Shown here one piece after another: positions 17,388 through 25,787 of a stretch of DNA of 64,000 nt. Origin of the DNA: UBA12191 sp009937185 (GTDB lineage: Bacteria; Planctomycetota; UBA8108; UBA1146); NCBI GenBank assembly GCA_938075155.1, contig CALJGL010000009.1, positions 1 to 64,000 on the forward strand. The letters are read 5' to 3'. Positions within the stretch are counted from its first letter, which is position 1. Each line of letters starts with the position of its first letter. The position numbers and the translations under genes were made by a program. A model generated the notes under the pieces. It made no database searches. It saw only the letters and a program-made list of their open reading frames with translations, and was not told the DNA's origin.

Positions 17388-18236
17388 ATGACGACCCAGC
17401 ATAGTTTCGGAACGTTGCTTTTATTGGCAGCCTTCCCGATTTTTTTAGCAGGGACTCCTGTTGGAGGACATTACGCGGTTCCTGAGTCTGATTCGAAGTT
17501 GAATCGAAACGACGATATCTCTGACTTGAAGCAAGAGCTTCAGGATATTCAGAAAAAGATCCGTCGAAGATCTCAGGAAGAGCTCCAGCGAAGAAAGTCC
17601 CAAATAGAAAGACTAGATCAATTACGATTTGAAGAGCGAAATCAGAAGAGATTGAATGCCGCTATTCAGAAGCAAGTATCGGAGCTTGAATCAAAGTTCA
17701 CCGAGTCTGTCGTCAAGTCTGAGGAGGCTGCCGAAGAGATTACGAAGATCCGAACCAAGGAATCCAGCCTCAAGTCTGCGGTTGTATTATTTCTGGAACA
17801 ACTTCGGTCTCGTATTCAAAAAGGGATCCCCTGGAAGATTCAGGAAAGATTAGGGACTCTTGATACGACACTTCAACTCGTCAATAACGAAGATACCTCT
17901 GCGCAGGCAGCCATTGCTGCTGCGGGGAGAATGGTAAAAGAGCAGGAGGCTCTTGGGCGCTTGATTGAGTTTGGTATCGTAGAAGTTGAAGTCGATGGAA
18001 AAACACGCGGGATACAAGGTTTCCACTTTGGGCTCTTAGGAGTCGTGTTCTCTGATGTAGATGGAAATATCTTTGGGTGGGCGGGACCAGGACAAAGTCT
18101 GGAGTCAGGCCTTTTGAGTTCTTCAGATGCCGAAAGTTCAAAAGGTTATTTGAAGGCCGTAGACATTCTTCAACGCCGTAGAGCGCCCAGTTTGGTAAAT
18201 CTCTACATACCCTCCCTTCGGCTGAAGGGAGAGTAG
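17388..18236 (+). CDS. DUF3450-like periplasmic coiled-coil protein (first gene of TonB operon)
   Basis: This 282-residue protein has an N-terminal signal segment (TLLLLAAFPIFLAG). A long charged coiled coil follows (about residues 45-130, ELQDIQKKIRRRSQEELQ). The C-terminal part is globular with the DUF3450 pattern IPWKIQERLGTLDTTLQ, EALGRLIEFGIVEVEVDGKTRGI and FGLLGVVFSDVDGN. In Vibrio-type TonB2 clusters a DUF3450 gene precedes two exbB genes, exbD, tonB and a TPR gene; the same order is seen here. The next gene starts 2 bp after the stop. Confidence 0.8.
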   Translation: MTTQHSFGTLLLLAAFPIFLAGTPVGGHYAVPESDSKLNRNDDISDLKQELQDIQKKIRRRSQEELQRRKSQIERLDQLRFEERNQKRLNAAIQKQVSELESKFTESVVKSEEAAEEITKIRTKESSLKSAVVLFLEQLRSRIQKGIPWKIQERLGTLDTTLQLVNNEDTSAQAAIAAAGRMVKEQEALGRLIEFGIVEVEVDGKTRGIQGFHFGLLGVVFSDVDGNIFGWAGPGQSLESGLLSSSDAESSKGYLKAVDILQRRRAPSLVNLYIPSLRLKGE

Positions 18237-18238
18237 GC

Positions 18239-19795
18239 ATGAAGCGATCATTCCTACTTATGGCGGTCATATTCTTTGCCACAACTCTTCATGCCCAAGA
18301 GGGAATAGGAGTCGATGCGGGAACTTCCCCAAGTGCTCCCCCCATCGCGAGTTCCCCTGAATCTTCTGTATTACTAAAAGCGATCGCAGAAGCGAAATCT
18401 GAACTTGAAGCTCTTGAAGTGGAATGGGCTACTGAGAATGAAGGTCTCGGAAGAGACATCCGAGATCAAACGGCGAAAATTTTTGAAGCGTCTGGCCTCG
18501 AAATGGAATTGAGATCAAAGCTAGAAGATCTGGGAAAAGAGTTTGAAGAAAAAGAGTTTTCCCGCTTTGAATTAGAAATGAATAGAGAAGCCCTCAAGGA
18601 TAAATCAGACGCAGTGGCTAGTGAAATTCGTAATCAAATCATTGATCTAAAAGATCGCTTTACGACAGGTGTCTTCACACTAGAGAGCCCCAGTTTTTGC
18701 AAGGAGCTTTCTAGCAAGATTGATCAAGATGAATGGGAAGAAGAGAAAGAACTTCTTTTCCTATTGGATCGATTTGATTTAGTTCTTGAGGCTACCGAAA
18801 CTTCTACTCGATTCATGACTCCAGTACAGGTGGTTGCCAATAACAGAATCATTGATAACGCAGAAGTATTGAGGCTGGGACTGGTCGACAGTTATTTTAT
18901 TCAAGGAAGTTACGCAGGCCGGCTTGTTCATGACGAAGCAACCGGGGAGATACCCGAAGGTATTACCGAAGGATTGACCTCAGATGAAAGCCACTGGGTG
19001 AGCAAGTTCGTAACTGCTCCCGAAGCTGGAGGAGTATTACCAGTCGATGTGAGCGGAGGAGCAGGCTTTGCATCCCTCGCAGCAGAGGACACCCTGAAAG
19101 AGTGGTTCGAAAAAGGCGGCTCTTTCATGTGGGGCCTTGTTGCTCTCGCCTGTTTCTCTTTGGTCATGATTGTTGAGCGCAGCATTGTTTTATTCATCAG
19201 GTCTAGGGGTGTTCAAAAATCCGTAGATCTTGTTATGGCAGATGTCCAGCGAGGCAATCTTGATCAAGCAATGCTGACGGCAAAAAAATTAGACAACTCA
19301 GTGGGAGTAGTGATGCTTGCCGCTTTAGAAAATCGTAATCAATCGGATGAGGTGATTGAGAGCGCTATTGAGGATTCCATCATGAAGGTGACGCCGGTGT
19401 ATAGATCTCGCCTAGCGATGATTGCACTCTGCGCAGCCGTTGCTCCTCTGATGGGATTATTGGGAACAGTCACCGGTATGATCGGTACTTTTCAGAATCT
19501 TGTCATCTTCGGCGCCGGTGATCCCAGAAATCTTGCTGGAGGAATTTCAGAGGCATTGATCACAACTCAGGCAGGGCTTTACATCGCAATTCCAAGTTTG
19601 CTCATGAGAGGAATATTGGGTTCTTTTGCTGAGAGTGCCGTTGGTAAAATTGAGTCCGGTGCCATGTCAGTAATGATCGAGATATTGAAAATACGTGAAG
19701 GAAAGACTTTTGAAGAAGGCTCATCTGGCGAAGGTGATCTTTCAGAGTCTTCTTCCGGAGTAGGTTCGTCGCAAGAGAAGATCATCAAAAAATGA
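18239..19795 (+). CDS. ExbB/TolQ-family proton-channel protein with long periplasmic coiled-coil extension (TtpC-like)
   Basis: This 518-residue protein has a signal peptide (LLMAVIFFATTLHAQ) and a coiled-coil periplasmic region (about residues 40-150). The MotA/TolQ/ExbB channel domain lies after residue 280. Its three membrane helices are MWGLVALACFSLVMIVERSI, APLMGLLGTVTGMIGTF and TTQAGLYIAIPSLL. The length and layout match TtpC of the TonB2 system rather than a ~240-residue ExbB. It overlaps the next exbB by 4 bp (ATGA). Confidence 0.88.
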   Translation: MKRSFLLMAVIFFATTLHAQEGIGVDAGTSPSAPPIASSPESSVLLKAIAEAKSELEALEVEWATENEGLGRDIRDQTAKIFEASGLEMELRSKLEDLGKEFEEKEFSRFELEMNREALKDKSDAVASEIRNQIIDLKDRFTTGVFTLESPSFCKELSSKIDQDEWEEEKELLFLLDRFDLVLEATETSTRFMTPVQVVANNRIIDNAEVLRLGLVDSYFIQGSYAGRLVHDEATGEIPEGITEGLTSDESHWVSKFVTAPEAGGVLPVDVSGGAGFASLAAEDTLKEWFEKGGSFMWGLVALACFSLVMIVERSIVLFIRSRGVQKSVDLVMADVQRGNLDQAMLTAKKLDNSVGVVMLAALENRNQSDEVIESAIEDSIMKVTPVYRSRLAMIALCAAVAPLMGLLGTVTGMIGTFQNLVIFGAGDPRNLAGGISEALITTQAGLYIAIPSLLMRGILGSFAESAVGKIESGAMSVMIEILKIREGKTFEEGSSGEGDLSESSSGVGSSQEKIIKK

Positions 19796-20511
19796 TTTTG
19801 GAACTGTTTTCAAAACTAGGAAAACTCATCGAAGAGGGCACATACCCAGTGATGATCCCTCTCATAGTGACGTGCTTCATTATCAGTTATTTGACTGTGG
19901 AACGATTTAGGTATCTCTATGAGCCACGCACACTCTTCAAGTTTTTCCCACCCATAGCAAGAAAACTTGCGAGCGATAAATCAACGTTCGAAAAATCGAA
20001 GATCAAATTTTTAAGCGCGGATACCAAAGTGACGCGTGATAATTTGCGGATTGCATGCCTTAACTATTCCACACCGCTTTCTTCCTTCTTGCTGCGTTGT
20101 ATTGAGGGAATGGGAGCCCAGGGCGGCAAGGTTCGAAAGTTAGAAATTGAGCATGCGGAATATACTGAGAGATTAGCGATAGAGAACAGTATTCCGGTGT
20201 TATCGACCTTCGCTCGAACGGCTCCGTTAATGGGCTTAATGGGCACTGTCACGGGAATGATAGCGACATTCTCGGCAATGATGCTTTCTTCTGGGAGCGA
20301 CCCTAAAGCATTGTCTTCGGGGATCTCTATCGCTCTTTTGGCGACCAATGTAGGGCTAGTGGTTTCGCTTCCAGGAATAGTTGCCTTGAGCGTGTTGTCG
20401 CGGCGAGGTCGTGTTCTTCAGGAACAAATTAGAAATACAGCACTGGTACTTCGAAATAGCGGAGAAGACGTTACGAGCCAGACCGGATGGGACAAAGCAG
20501 ATGAAAAGTAA
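19792..20511 (+). CDS. exbB: ExbB/TolQ-family proton-channel subunit
   Basis: This 239-residue protein is a normal ExbB length. The first membrane helix is IPLIVTCFIISYLTVERF, followed by a cytoplasmic part. The conserved TAPLMGLMGTVTGMIATFSAM and ISIALLATNVGLVVSLPGIVALSVL helices follow. It works with ExbD to convert the proton gradient into TonB movement. It overlaps its neighbours by 4 bp (upstream) and 11 bp (exbD). Confidence 0.93.
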   Translation: MILELFSKLGKLIEEGTYPVMIPLIVTCFIISYLTVERFRYLYEPRTLFKFFPPIARKLASDKSTFEKSKIKFLSADTKVTRDNLRIACLNYSTPLSSFLLRCIEGMGAQGGKVRKLEIEHAEYTERLAIENSIPVLSTFARTAPLMGLMGTVTGMIATFSAMMLSSGSDPKALSSGISIALLATNVGLVVSLPGIVALSVLSRRGRVLQEQIRNTALVLRNSGEDVTSQTGWDKADEK

Positions 20512-20905
20512 GAGAAGCAGTGCGCTTGAAGAAGCCTCAGTGAATATGTCTCCTATGATTGATATGACCTTCCTGTTGCTGATTTTCTTCATCGTCAACA
20601 TGAACTTTACCAAGGAGACGGGTATTGAGATCAAGAGACCCAGCGCAGTCACCGCCGAAGCAAAATCGGGTGACGTGATATTGGTAGGTATTTCTTCAGC
20701 TGGCACCATTCATATGAACGGCAAAAGAATTGATCTGAGTAATGTGCGGCCCGCTGTTTCTCGAGCACGAAATAAGACTCCTAAAGCGGCCTGTGTAGTG
20801 GTTGCGGATGAGGCAGTGAGAACCGGATTACTGACTCGAGTTATCGATGAATGCAAATTGGCGGGAGCAGGAGATATCAGTGTTGCGACAAGGAGCGGTG
20901 GATAG
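20501..20905 (+). CDS. exbD: ExbD/TolR-family protein
   Basis: I start it at ATG 20501, inside the end of exbB, giving 134 residues, the family's usual size. The single membrane helix carries the conserved proton-path Asp (NMSPMIDMTFLLLIFFIV). The periplasmic domain ends with VVVADEAVRTGLLTRVIDECKLAG. The stop TAG overlaps the GTG start of tonB by one base. Confidence 0.93.
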   Translation: MKSKRSSALEEASVNMSPMIDMTFLLLIFFIVNMNFTKETGIEIKRPSAVTAEAKSGDVILVGISSAGTIHMNGKRIDLSNVRPAVSRARNKTPKAACVVVADEAVRTGLLTRVIDECKLAGAGDISVATRSGG

Positions 20906-21717
20906 TGTCACCCACGAATCAGTATAGAGTCTCTCGAGGGCTCAATCATGGCGTAAAGACACTTCTTGGAGGAGGTTTTCTCACCCTGTTTGTGCTTCTG
21001 TTTTTGGCATGGTTACAGCCTGTTGGAGTTCAAGAAGAAAGAGCCGTTCAGCCGCAGTTCAGATTTACAGTTGCGGCAGATAAAGTAATAAAGGCTCCTC
21101 CCCAAAAACAACCTCAACAAGATTCGAAAAAGACTTTGATCAAGCGGGAACAGTCTCAGTCGCAGAAAAAGTCTGTCATCCGGAAAGCCAGACCACCTCG
21201 TCCTTCCGTTGCTCCTAGATCTTCTACTTTGAGAGCTGGAGTTCGCAGCTCTTTTTCAGGTATGACTTTGATGGCGGGCGGAGGTGCGGGCCAATTTTCT
21301 CTTCCGGTCGCCCAATCATTTGATGCGATCGCAAGTGAGGCCATGGAATGGTTGAGTTATCAGGAAGAGCGAAAACGTATTCGCGAGCTGAGGGGTCGCA
21401 GTGAAAGTGATCGGTCGAACCAAAGGAGGGGGCTTTCTCGTGTGGCGCGACCTGTATTTTTGAAAGAACCCAGTTATCCTCCTGTCGCACTCCAAAAGCA
21501 AATAGTCGGCTTTGTCAGATTGCGCATGCTGATCGATCGAAGTGGAAAGGTTGAGGAAGCGGAGATATTGGCCTCCCAACCAACGGGCATTTTTGACGAA
21601 GCTATTAAAAAAGTTATGGGGATTTGGACCTTCGAACCTGCTAAAGATGCCACCGGTAAACCCATCGAGTCTTGGGTGGAATACAAATACGTATTCAAGA
21701 TTGAAGATGCCAGATGA
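20905..21717 (+). CDS. tonB: TonB-family energy transducer
   Basis: The start is GTG 20905, with AGGAG at 20891, giving 270 residues. A membrane anchor (TLLGGGFLTLFVLLFLAWLQP) is followed by a Pro/Lys/Gln-rich spacer. The C-terminal TonB domain follows (PSYPPVALQKQIVGFVRLRM, IDRSGKVEEAEIL, FEPAKDATGKPIESWVEYKYVF). It transmits energy from ExbB/ExbD to outer-membrane receptors. No TonB-dependent receptor is present in this window, so the substrate cannot be told. Confidence 0.92.
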   Translation: MSPTNQYRVSRGLNHGVKTLLGGGFLTLFVLLFLAWLQPVGVQEERAVQPQFRFTVAADKVIKAPPQKQPQQDSKKTLIKREQSQSQKKSVIRKARPPRPSVAPRSSTLRAGVRSSFSGMTLMAGGGAGQFSLPVAQSFDAIASEAMEWLSYQEERKRIRELRGRSESDRSNQRRGLSRVARPVFLKEPSYPPVALQKQIVGFVRLRMLIDRSGKVEEAEILASQPTGIFDEAIKKVMGIWTFEPAKDATGKPIESWVEYKYVFKIEDAR

Positions 21718-23303
21718 TGCGATTGTTCATATTGATGAGTCGAGAGGATTCTTCCGTGAAGATTTCCCATGGAATGACCGCCATACTTATTTTGTTGGCT
21801 TTACTGAGTCCTGGTTGCAAAACGATGACGGAAGCTCAACGTTTTCAGATGGAGCAGGAAGATAAGCAAGCAGTCGTTGCAGCACAAGTTCAAGAACGAA
21901 ACTTCAATACGGTAAATCAAATCGATGAAGAAGAACGTAAACTTAAACTTAGAGTTTTGCTTGTGAACCAAAGAATCGAGAGACAGAACCTCTATAAGGA
22001 ATCGATTCGACTAGTTCAGTCGGGAATGCCTGTAAAAGCTCTTAAAATATTAAATCGTCTTGTCGAAGAAAATCAGGAGTCTGTTGCCATTTATGAAAAG
22101 GCACGGTCGGAAGGAATTGAAGACGAAGTCCTCGCTGATAAAAACGAAGACCTTATTATTCCGCCGATGGAGCCTACTGAAAAAGCCAACATGTTAGTAC
22201 TTATCGGAGCAGCAAATTATGATGCAGGGTCTATGGAAGATTCGATGACTGCTTATAGAGAAGCAACAGTTGTCGATCCTTCCAATAGGTCGGCTCGCAT
22301 CAATTTGGGAAAACTGCTTTTCATGGCTGGTGATTTTGAGGGTGCGCTGAATTCGTTTCAAAAAGAGATGGCCGCAGGGTTTCGAAGTGGTGAGTTGTTG
22401 TTTTTGTCTGCACAGGCCCTATTAGAAGTGGGTAGAGAAAAAGGCGACATGACACTTCTTGAGGCCGCTAGAAGTGCGATTGCTGAAGCACGCGTTCAAG
22501 ACCCGATGAGTGAAGATTTGCTGCGGTGGGGAGCGAGTCTTAGCATTGAGTTGAAAAGGTATGAGGAAGCAGAGAGACAGCTTCTGAGTATTTTATCTCG
22601 AACGCCAGGCGATAAGTATTATTTGGGTCTTCTTGCCGAATGTTATCGAAATTTGCAAATGTGGGAAAAGGCTGCAGATACTTTAGAGTTGATGATTCGG
22701 GTTTCGGGCGCGGATAAAAACGCTTGTTTGAGGCTTCATGATATTTACCTCAGAAATTTAGAACAGCCGGACAGGGCTGCTTATTGGTTTGTGAATAGCT
22801 ATGGCGGTTCTATTCACTCGATTCCGGAAAACGAGAAAGTTTATTACGGAGTACTTCTGGAGGAAGCGGGCAAATTAGTTGAGGCTCTTGAAGTGTTTGA
22901 TTCTGTAGGGGGGTCTGAAGACAACAGAGCAGATGCGCTCTCTCGGAAAGCATCACTTCTTATAAGCATGCAAAGGGGACCCGAAGCGGCGAGTGCCTTG
23001 GAGGCCGTCTCCAGACTGAGAAAAAATGATGGGAAAACGTACCTTCTACTCGGTGATCTTCACATGGACGAAGGAAATTTGAAGGACGCCATGGAAGCCT
23101 ACGGTGAGGCTTCTGCGTTACCAGAATCGAAGGCAGAAGGATTTGCTGGTTTGGCTGAGGTGGCTTACGAGCAGGGCCGATTGAATTTGGCCATCAGTAA
23201 TTACGAAAAGGCCATTGCTGAAAAACCTGACGACCCACGATTCCGAAGTGCGCTCGAACAGATTCGAGAAGAGAAGAAGTTGCTCGAGACAAATCAGGGG
23301 TAA
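21714..23303 (+). CDS. TPR lipoprotein, last gene of the TonB operon
   Basis: This 529-residue protein starts at ATG 21714, overlapping tonB by 4 bp. The signal segment ends with the lipobox LSPGC. About ten TPR-like units fill the rest (ANMLVLIGAANYDAGSMEDSMTAYREA, INLGKLLFMAGDFEGAL, GFAGLAEVAYEQGRLNLAISNYEKAI). In TonB2-type loci a TPR protein (TtpC-cluster TPR) ends the operon, as here. The role may be scaffolding of the periplasmic complex (inference). Confidence 0.85.
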   Translation: MMRLFILMSREDSSVKISHGMTAILILLALLSPGCKTMTEAQRFQMEQEDKQAVVAAQVQERNFNTVNQIDEEERKLKLRVLLVNQRIERQNLYKESIRLVQSGMPVKALKILNRLVEENQESVAIYEKARSEGIEDEVLADKNEDLIIPPMEPTEKANMLVLIGAANYDAGSMEDSMTAYREATVVDPSNRSARINLGKLLFMAGDFEGALNSFQKEMAAGFRSGELLFLSAQALLEVGREKGDMTLLEAARSAIAEARVQDPMSEDLLRWGASLSIELKRYEEAERQLLSILSRTPGDKYYLGLLAECYRNLQMWEKAADTLELMIRVSGADKNACLRLHDIYLRNLEQPDRAAYWFVNSYGGSIHSIPENEKVYYGVLLEEAGKLVEALEVFDSVGGSEDNRADALSRKASLLISMQRGPEAASALEAVSRLRKNDGKTYLLLGDLHMDEGNLKDAMEAYGEASALPESKAEGFAGLAEVAYEQGRLNLAISNYEKAIAEKPDDPRFRSALEQIREEKKLLETNQG

Positions 23304-23315
23304 ATCGAACGTTGA

Positions 23316-23468
23316 TCTTTTCTGTTAGAAAATGAATCTTCAGTGGATGAGAGCATTGCGATTGCCCGGGCTTATACAAGGGAGAATCCTAAGACTCTGG
23401 TGATCGCTACCACCGACCATGGTTGCAGTTTCTCGCAATCGCTGGTGATAAACCCCGAAAAAGACGAC
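23316..23468 (+). pseudogene. Alkaline phosphatase fragment (degraded remnant)
   Basis: An in-frame stretch of about 51 codons encodes VDESIAIARAYTRENPKTLV then IATTDHG. This is the conserved segment of alkaline phosphatases in which the Asp-His pair binds Zn. There is a stop just upstream (23313-23315) and no sign of the catalytic Ser region or C-terminus nearby. After about 23468 the frame loses similarity. It sits alone between two intact genes, so I read it as the scar of a deleted phoA-like gene. Confidence 0.6.
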
Positions 23469-23569
23469 CTAGCCGCGACTTTCGGATTTCAAATTTTACA
23501 CCTGTCTTGTCTATGGCTCGCCCTGAGATTCTATAGATCGAGCCATGACCCTGCGGTGTCGATGGGGTC

Positions 23570-24580
23570 TCAGCCTGTCAGTTGATTCCTCAGAGAGGAT
23601 GGCAGGTCTCGATGTTCGAACTTGAATCCCATGCGAGTCAGTGACTCTGGAATCACACGAGATCCACGCAGGACGAGGTTTGTCCCCATTTCTCCATACA
23701 GGGCTTGAATGGCCAATGCCGGAACAGGAGGGGCCACTGGGCGACCGAGATGGGAAGCCAGTAGAAGGGTGAACTCGGAATTGCGAACTGCTCCGGGTGC
23801 GGTGCAGTTGATAGGCCCTTTGACTTTTTGGTTTTGCAGCGAGAACAGGATGATCTGAATCAAATCGTCCAGATCTACCCAGCTCATCCACTGCTGACCG
23901 TGAGAAATCCTTCCCCCCAGGAAGCATTTGAAAAGGGGGACTAATTTTTGGAGGAGACCTCCGTGGGGCGACAGGACCAATCCGATCCGTAAAAGTACCC
24001 TGCGGATTCCTTTTTCTTCCAGAACTTCTGAGGATTGTTCCCAGCCGCTGCAGACCTCCCCCAAGAAACCATCTACGAAAGGATCTTCTTCAGTTTGGGC
24101 TTTGTCCGTAGTTTGGGAATACCCGCCGATGGCACTGGCAGAGAGAAAAATCCTTGGCGGTGATTCTAGTGGGCTGAGCAATTGGCAAAGATTTTGAGTG
24201 CTTTCAATGCGGCTATTGCGGATGCGTTCTTTGCGGTTTTTGTTCCATCGTCCGCCAGCAATATTTTCTCCAGCCAGATGGATCACCGCATCGAACCCTT
24301 CGAACGCCGCACGTTGATCGGCCGGGATCTGTTCAAAGGGAATGAGCGGTTGCCATTCGATTTCGCCTGAGGATCTGGGGGGCCTTCGAACCGCTTTTAC
24401 GACACGGTATCCCTGTGATTCAAGCGTCTTAATGAGCTCGGTGCCCACAAGGCCCGAAGAGCCAGTGATGAGAACTGACTCACCCCTCTGGGGGGGAGAG
24501 GTGAGTTCAGAATCTCGGGAAAGTGGATTTGGCAATGGGGTCTCGATCTCAAATGTTGCTGGGTGCCAGCAGTCGTTCAC
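23570..24580 (-). CDS. TIGR01777/YfcH-family NAD(P)-dependent epimerase-like protein
   Basis: This 336-residue protein starts at GTG 24580 (32-bp overlap with the regulator gene); a later start nearer the Rossmann motif cannot be excluded. The short-chain dehydrogenase fold begins with VLITGSSGLVGTELIKTL. It continues with FDAVIHLAGENIAGGRW, RIFLSASAIGGY and LRIGLVLSPHGG, the hallmark strings of the YfcH/SulA family. The substrate is unknown. It is cotranscribed with the MerR/CarH-like regulator, a partnership often seen near light-responsive lipid clusters. Confidence 0.9.
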   Translation of the reverse strand: MNDCWHPATFEIETPLPNPLSRDSELTSPPQRGESVLITGSSGLVGTELIKTLESQGYRVVKAVRRPPRSSGEIEWQPLIPFEQIPADQRAAFEGFDAVIHLAGENIAGGRWNKNRKERIRNSRIESTQNLCQLLSPLESPPRIFLSASAIGGYSQTTDKAQTEEDPFVDGFLGEVCSGWEQSSEVLEEKGIRRVLLRIGLVLSPHGGLLQKLVPLFKCFLGGRISHGQQWMSWVDLDDLIQIILFSLQNQKVKGPINCTAPGAVRNSEFTLLLASHLGRPVAPPVPALAIQALYGEMGTNLVLRGSRVIPESLTRMGFKFEHRDLPSSLRNQLTG

Positions 24581-25421
24581 AAAACGCCCTGAATTGTTTC
24601 AGGGATCTGAACTCGATTAAGTTAGGGATAGGACGTCTTGTCAACTTGCCAGTTTGACGGCCCCCCGCTACCAATAGTACGCCTAAAGAGTGCAGCTCTT
24701 CTGCTACGGAGTGGATCTTTCTTTGAAGCATGGGTATCGGGTCACTCGAGGTCGTTGAGAGCCACGCAAGCCTGGGCCTTTCCTTCCGAGCGTATTCTAC
24801 GAGCGATTCGAGAGGCAGATTAGGTCCAAGATTCACTGATTTGAAGCCGAGATCTTGTACCGCCAAAGCTGCCATCGTTGTGGGGATCCTGTACGGATCT
24901 CCTGCAGGAGCGCCGCCGATAGCCAGAACTCTTCCTTCTGCTGTCGGGAGTAAATTTTTGAGTGTCCCCAGTGTTTCCAAGAGCATCTGGGTTGCTGCGT
25001 GCTCGATGGCGATCCCTGAATGAGTTTTGACCCATTGCATTCCCAGCCGAGAGATAACAGGTGTAACCACGTCTTCGAGGAGTTCGACGAGAGGCATTCC
25101 AGAGAGGAATAGTCCTAAGACGATTCTTTGGGACTCGTTAAGGTCTTCAGCCTTAAGAGCCTCATGGAGGATTTCGAAGGGTTCGCGGCCTCCTGATATT
25201 CCGGTAGGCAAGATGGGCTCAGGAAGGCCTATCGATTCTGGATTTCTAAATGGGATCCCAAGATCCCGAGACATACGGATCGCTTCCGAAATACTGAAGC
25301 GGCGGTGGCCACCTCTAGTGCGATCACTTTTGAGGATCCCCTTGTCGGACCAACGCTTAAGGGTCGAGGGGCTCACGCCGAAAGCATTTGAGAGAATAGT
25401 GGGTGAAATGTAAGTATTCAT
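24549..25421 (-). CDS. CarH/LitR-like MerR-family regulator with altered cobalamin-binding domain
   Basis: The start is ATG 25421; the frame is open further upstream, but that part consists of the repeat operators. The protein has 290 residues. The N-terminal MerR-type winged helix (about 4-55) contains FGVSPSTLKRW and RGGHRRFS. A four-helix domain has the CarH signature W-x9-EH (Trp130, Glu140, His141), which contacts adenosylcobalamin. In the C-terminal B12-type domain the lower-ligand motif ExHxxG is replaced by DPYRIP (Tyr177 at the His position). It may bind B12 differently, or be B12-independent like some relatives. It probably controls its own operon and the adjacent lipid cluster. Confidence 0.85.
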   Translation of the reverse strand: MNTYISPTILSNAFGVSPSTLKRWSDKGILKSDRTRGGHRRFSISEAIRMSRDLGIPFRNPESIGLPEPILPTGISGGREPFEILHEALKAEDLNESQRIVLGLFLSGMPLVELLEDVVTPVISRLGMQWVKTHSGIAIEHAATQMLLETLGTLKNLLPTAEGRVLAIGGAPAGDPYRIPTTMAALAVQDLGFKSVNLGPNLPLESLVEYARKERPRLAWLSTTSSDPIPMLQRKIHSVAEELHSLGVLLVAGGRQTGKLTRRPIPNLIEFRSLKQFRAFCERLLAPSNI

Positions 25422-25434
25422 ACCCAGAGTATAG

Positions 25435-25668
25435 TGAACGATATGAACGATTTCAAGCGGTGTTTCAAAAAAAGTCAATTCTCCTTAAACGGCCTTTTGT
25501 TGCCGCTGTTGAGCGTTTGTGGTCCAATTGGGCATATTTCGACTGTTCGGGATATAGAAAACTGATGAACGAAATGGTGACAATTTGGACGATTTTGCCG
25601 ACGAGGCAGGTCGAAATCGTTCACGAAGGAGCATTTTGTCGTTCTTTGCGGAGTATGAAATCGTTCAC
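25435..25668. promoter_or_regulatory. Cluster of GAACGATTTC / GAAATCGTTC repeats upstream of the regulator
   Basis: A tandem 9-bp repeat TGAACGATA-TGAACGATT (25435-25452) lies just upstream of the regulator start codon. The complement GAAATCGTTCAC recurs exactly at 25613-25624 and 25657-25668, 44 bp apart (about four helical turns). A partial copy TGAACGAAAT is at 25566. Repeated half-sites suit a multimeric MerR/CarH-type repressor; autoregulation is inferred. The rest of 25422-25787 (366 bp) holds no supported gene. Confidence 0.6.
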
Positions 25669-25787
25669 AGGGTTGGGAGTCGTTGATAAGGCATGAAGGA
25701 AGCCGGCGGGATCCGACCCCAGTTTGGCGAGGGTGCCCCCACGAGCGAGGAGTGCACATCAATATACGCATTCAGAATGCAGTGCGA

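Noticed and set aside
23343..23585. 80-residue protein as an intact gene
   Set aside because: Only the first third matches alkaline phosphatase, the catalytic part is absent and the rest is unrelated, so it is called a remnant.
25421..25478. Longer N-terminus for the CarH-like regulator
   Set aside because: The added residues (IVHIVH) are the translated 9-bp operator repeat; homologues begin near the HTH domain.
25403..25696. 97-residue rightward frame upstream of the regulator
   Set aside because: It consists of the operator repeats and intergenic sequence, with no homology or ribosome site.
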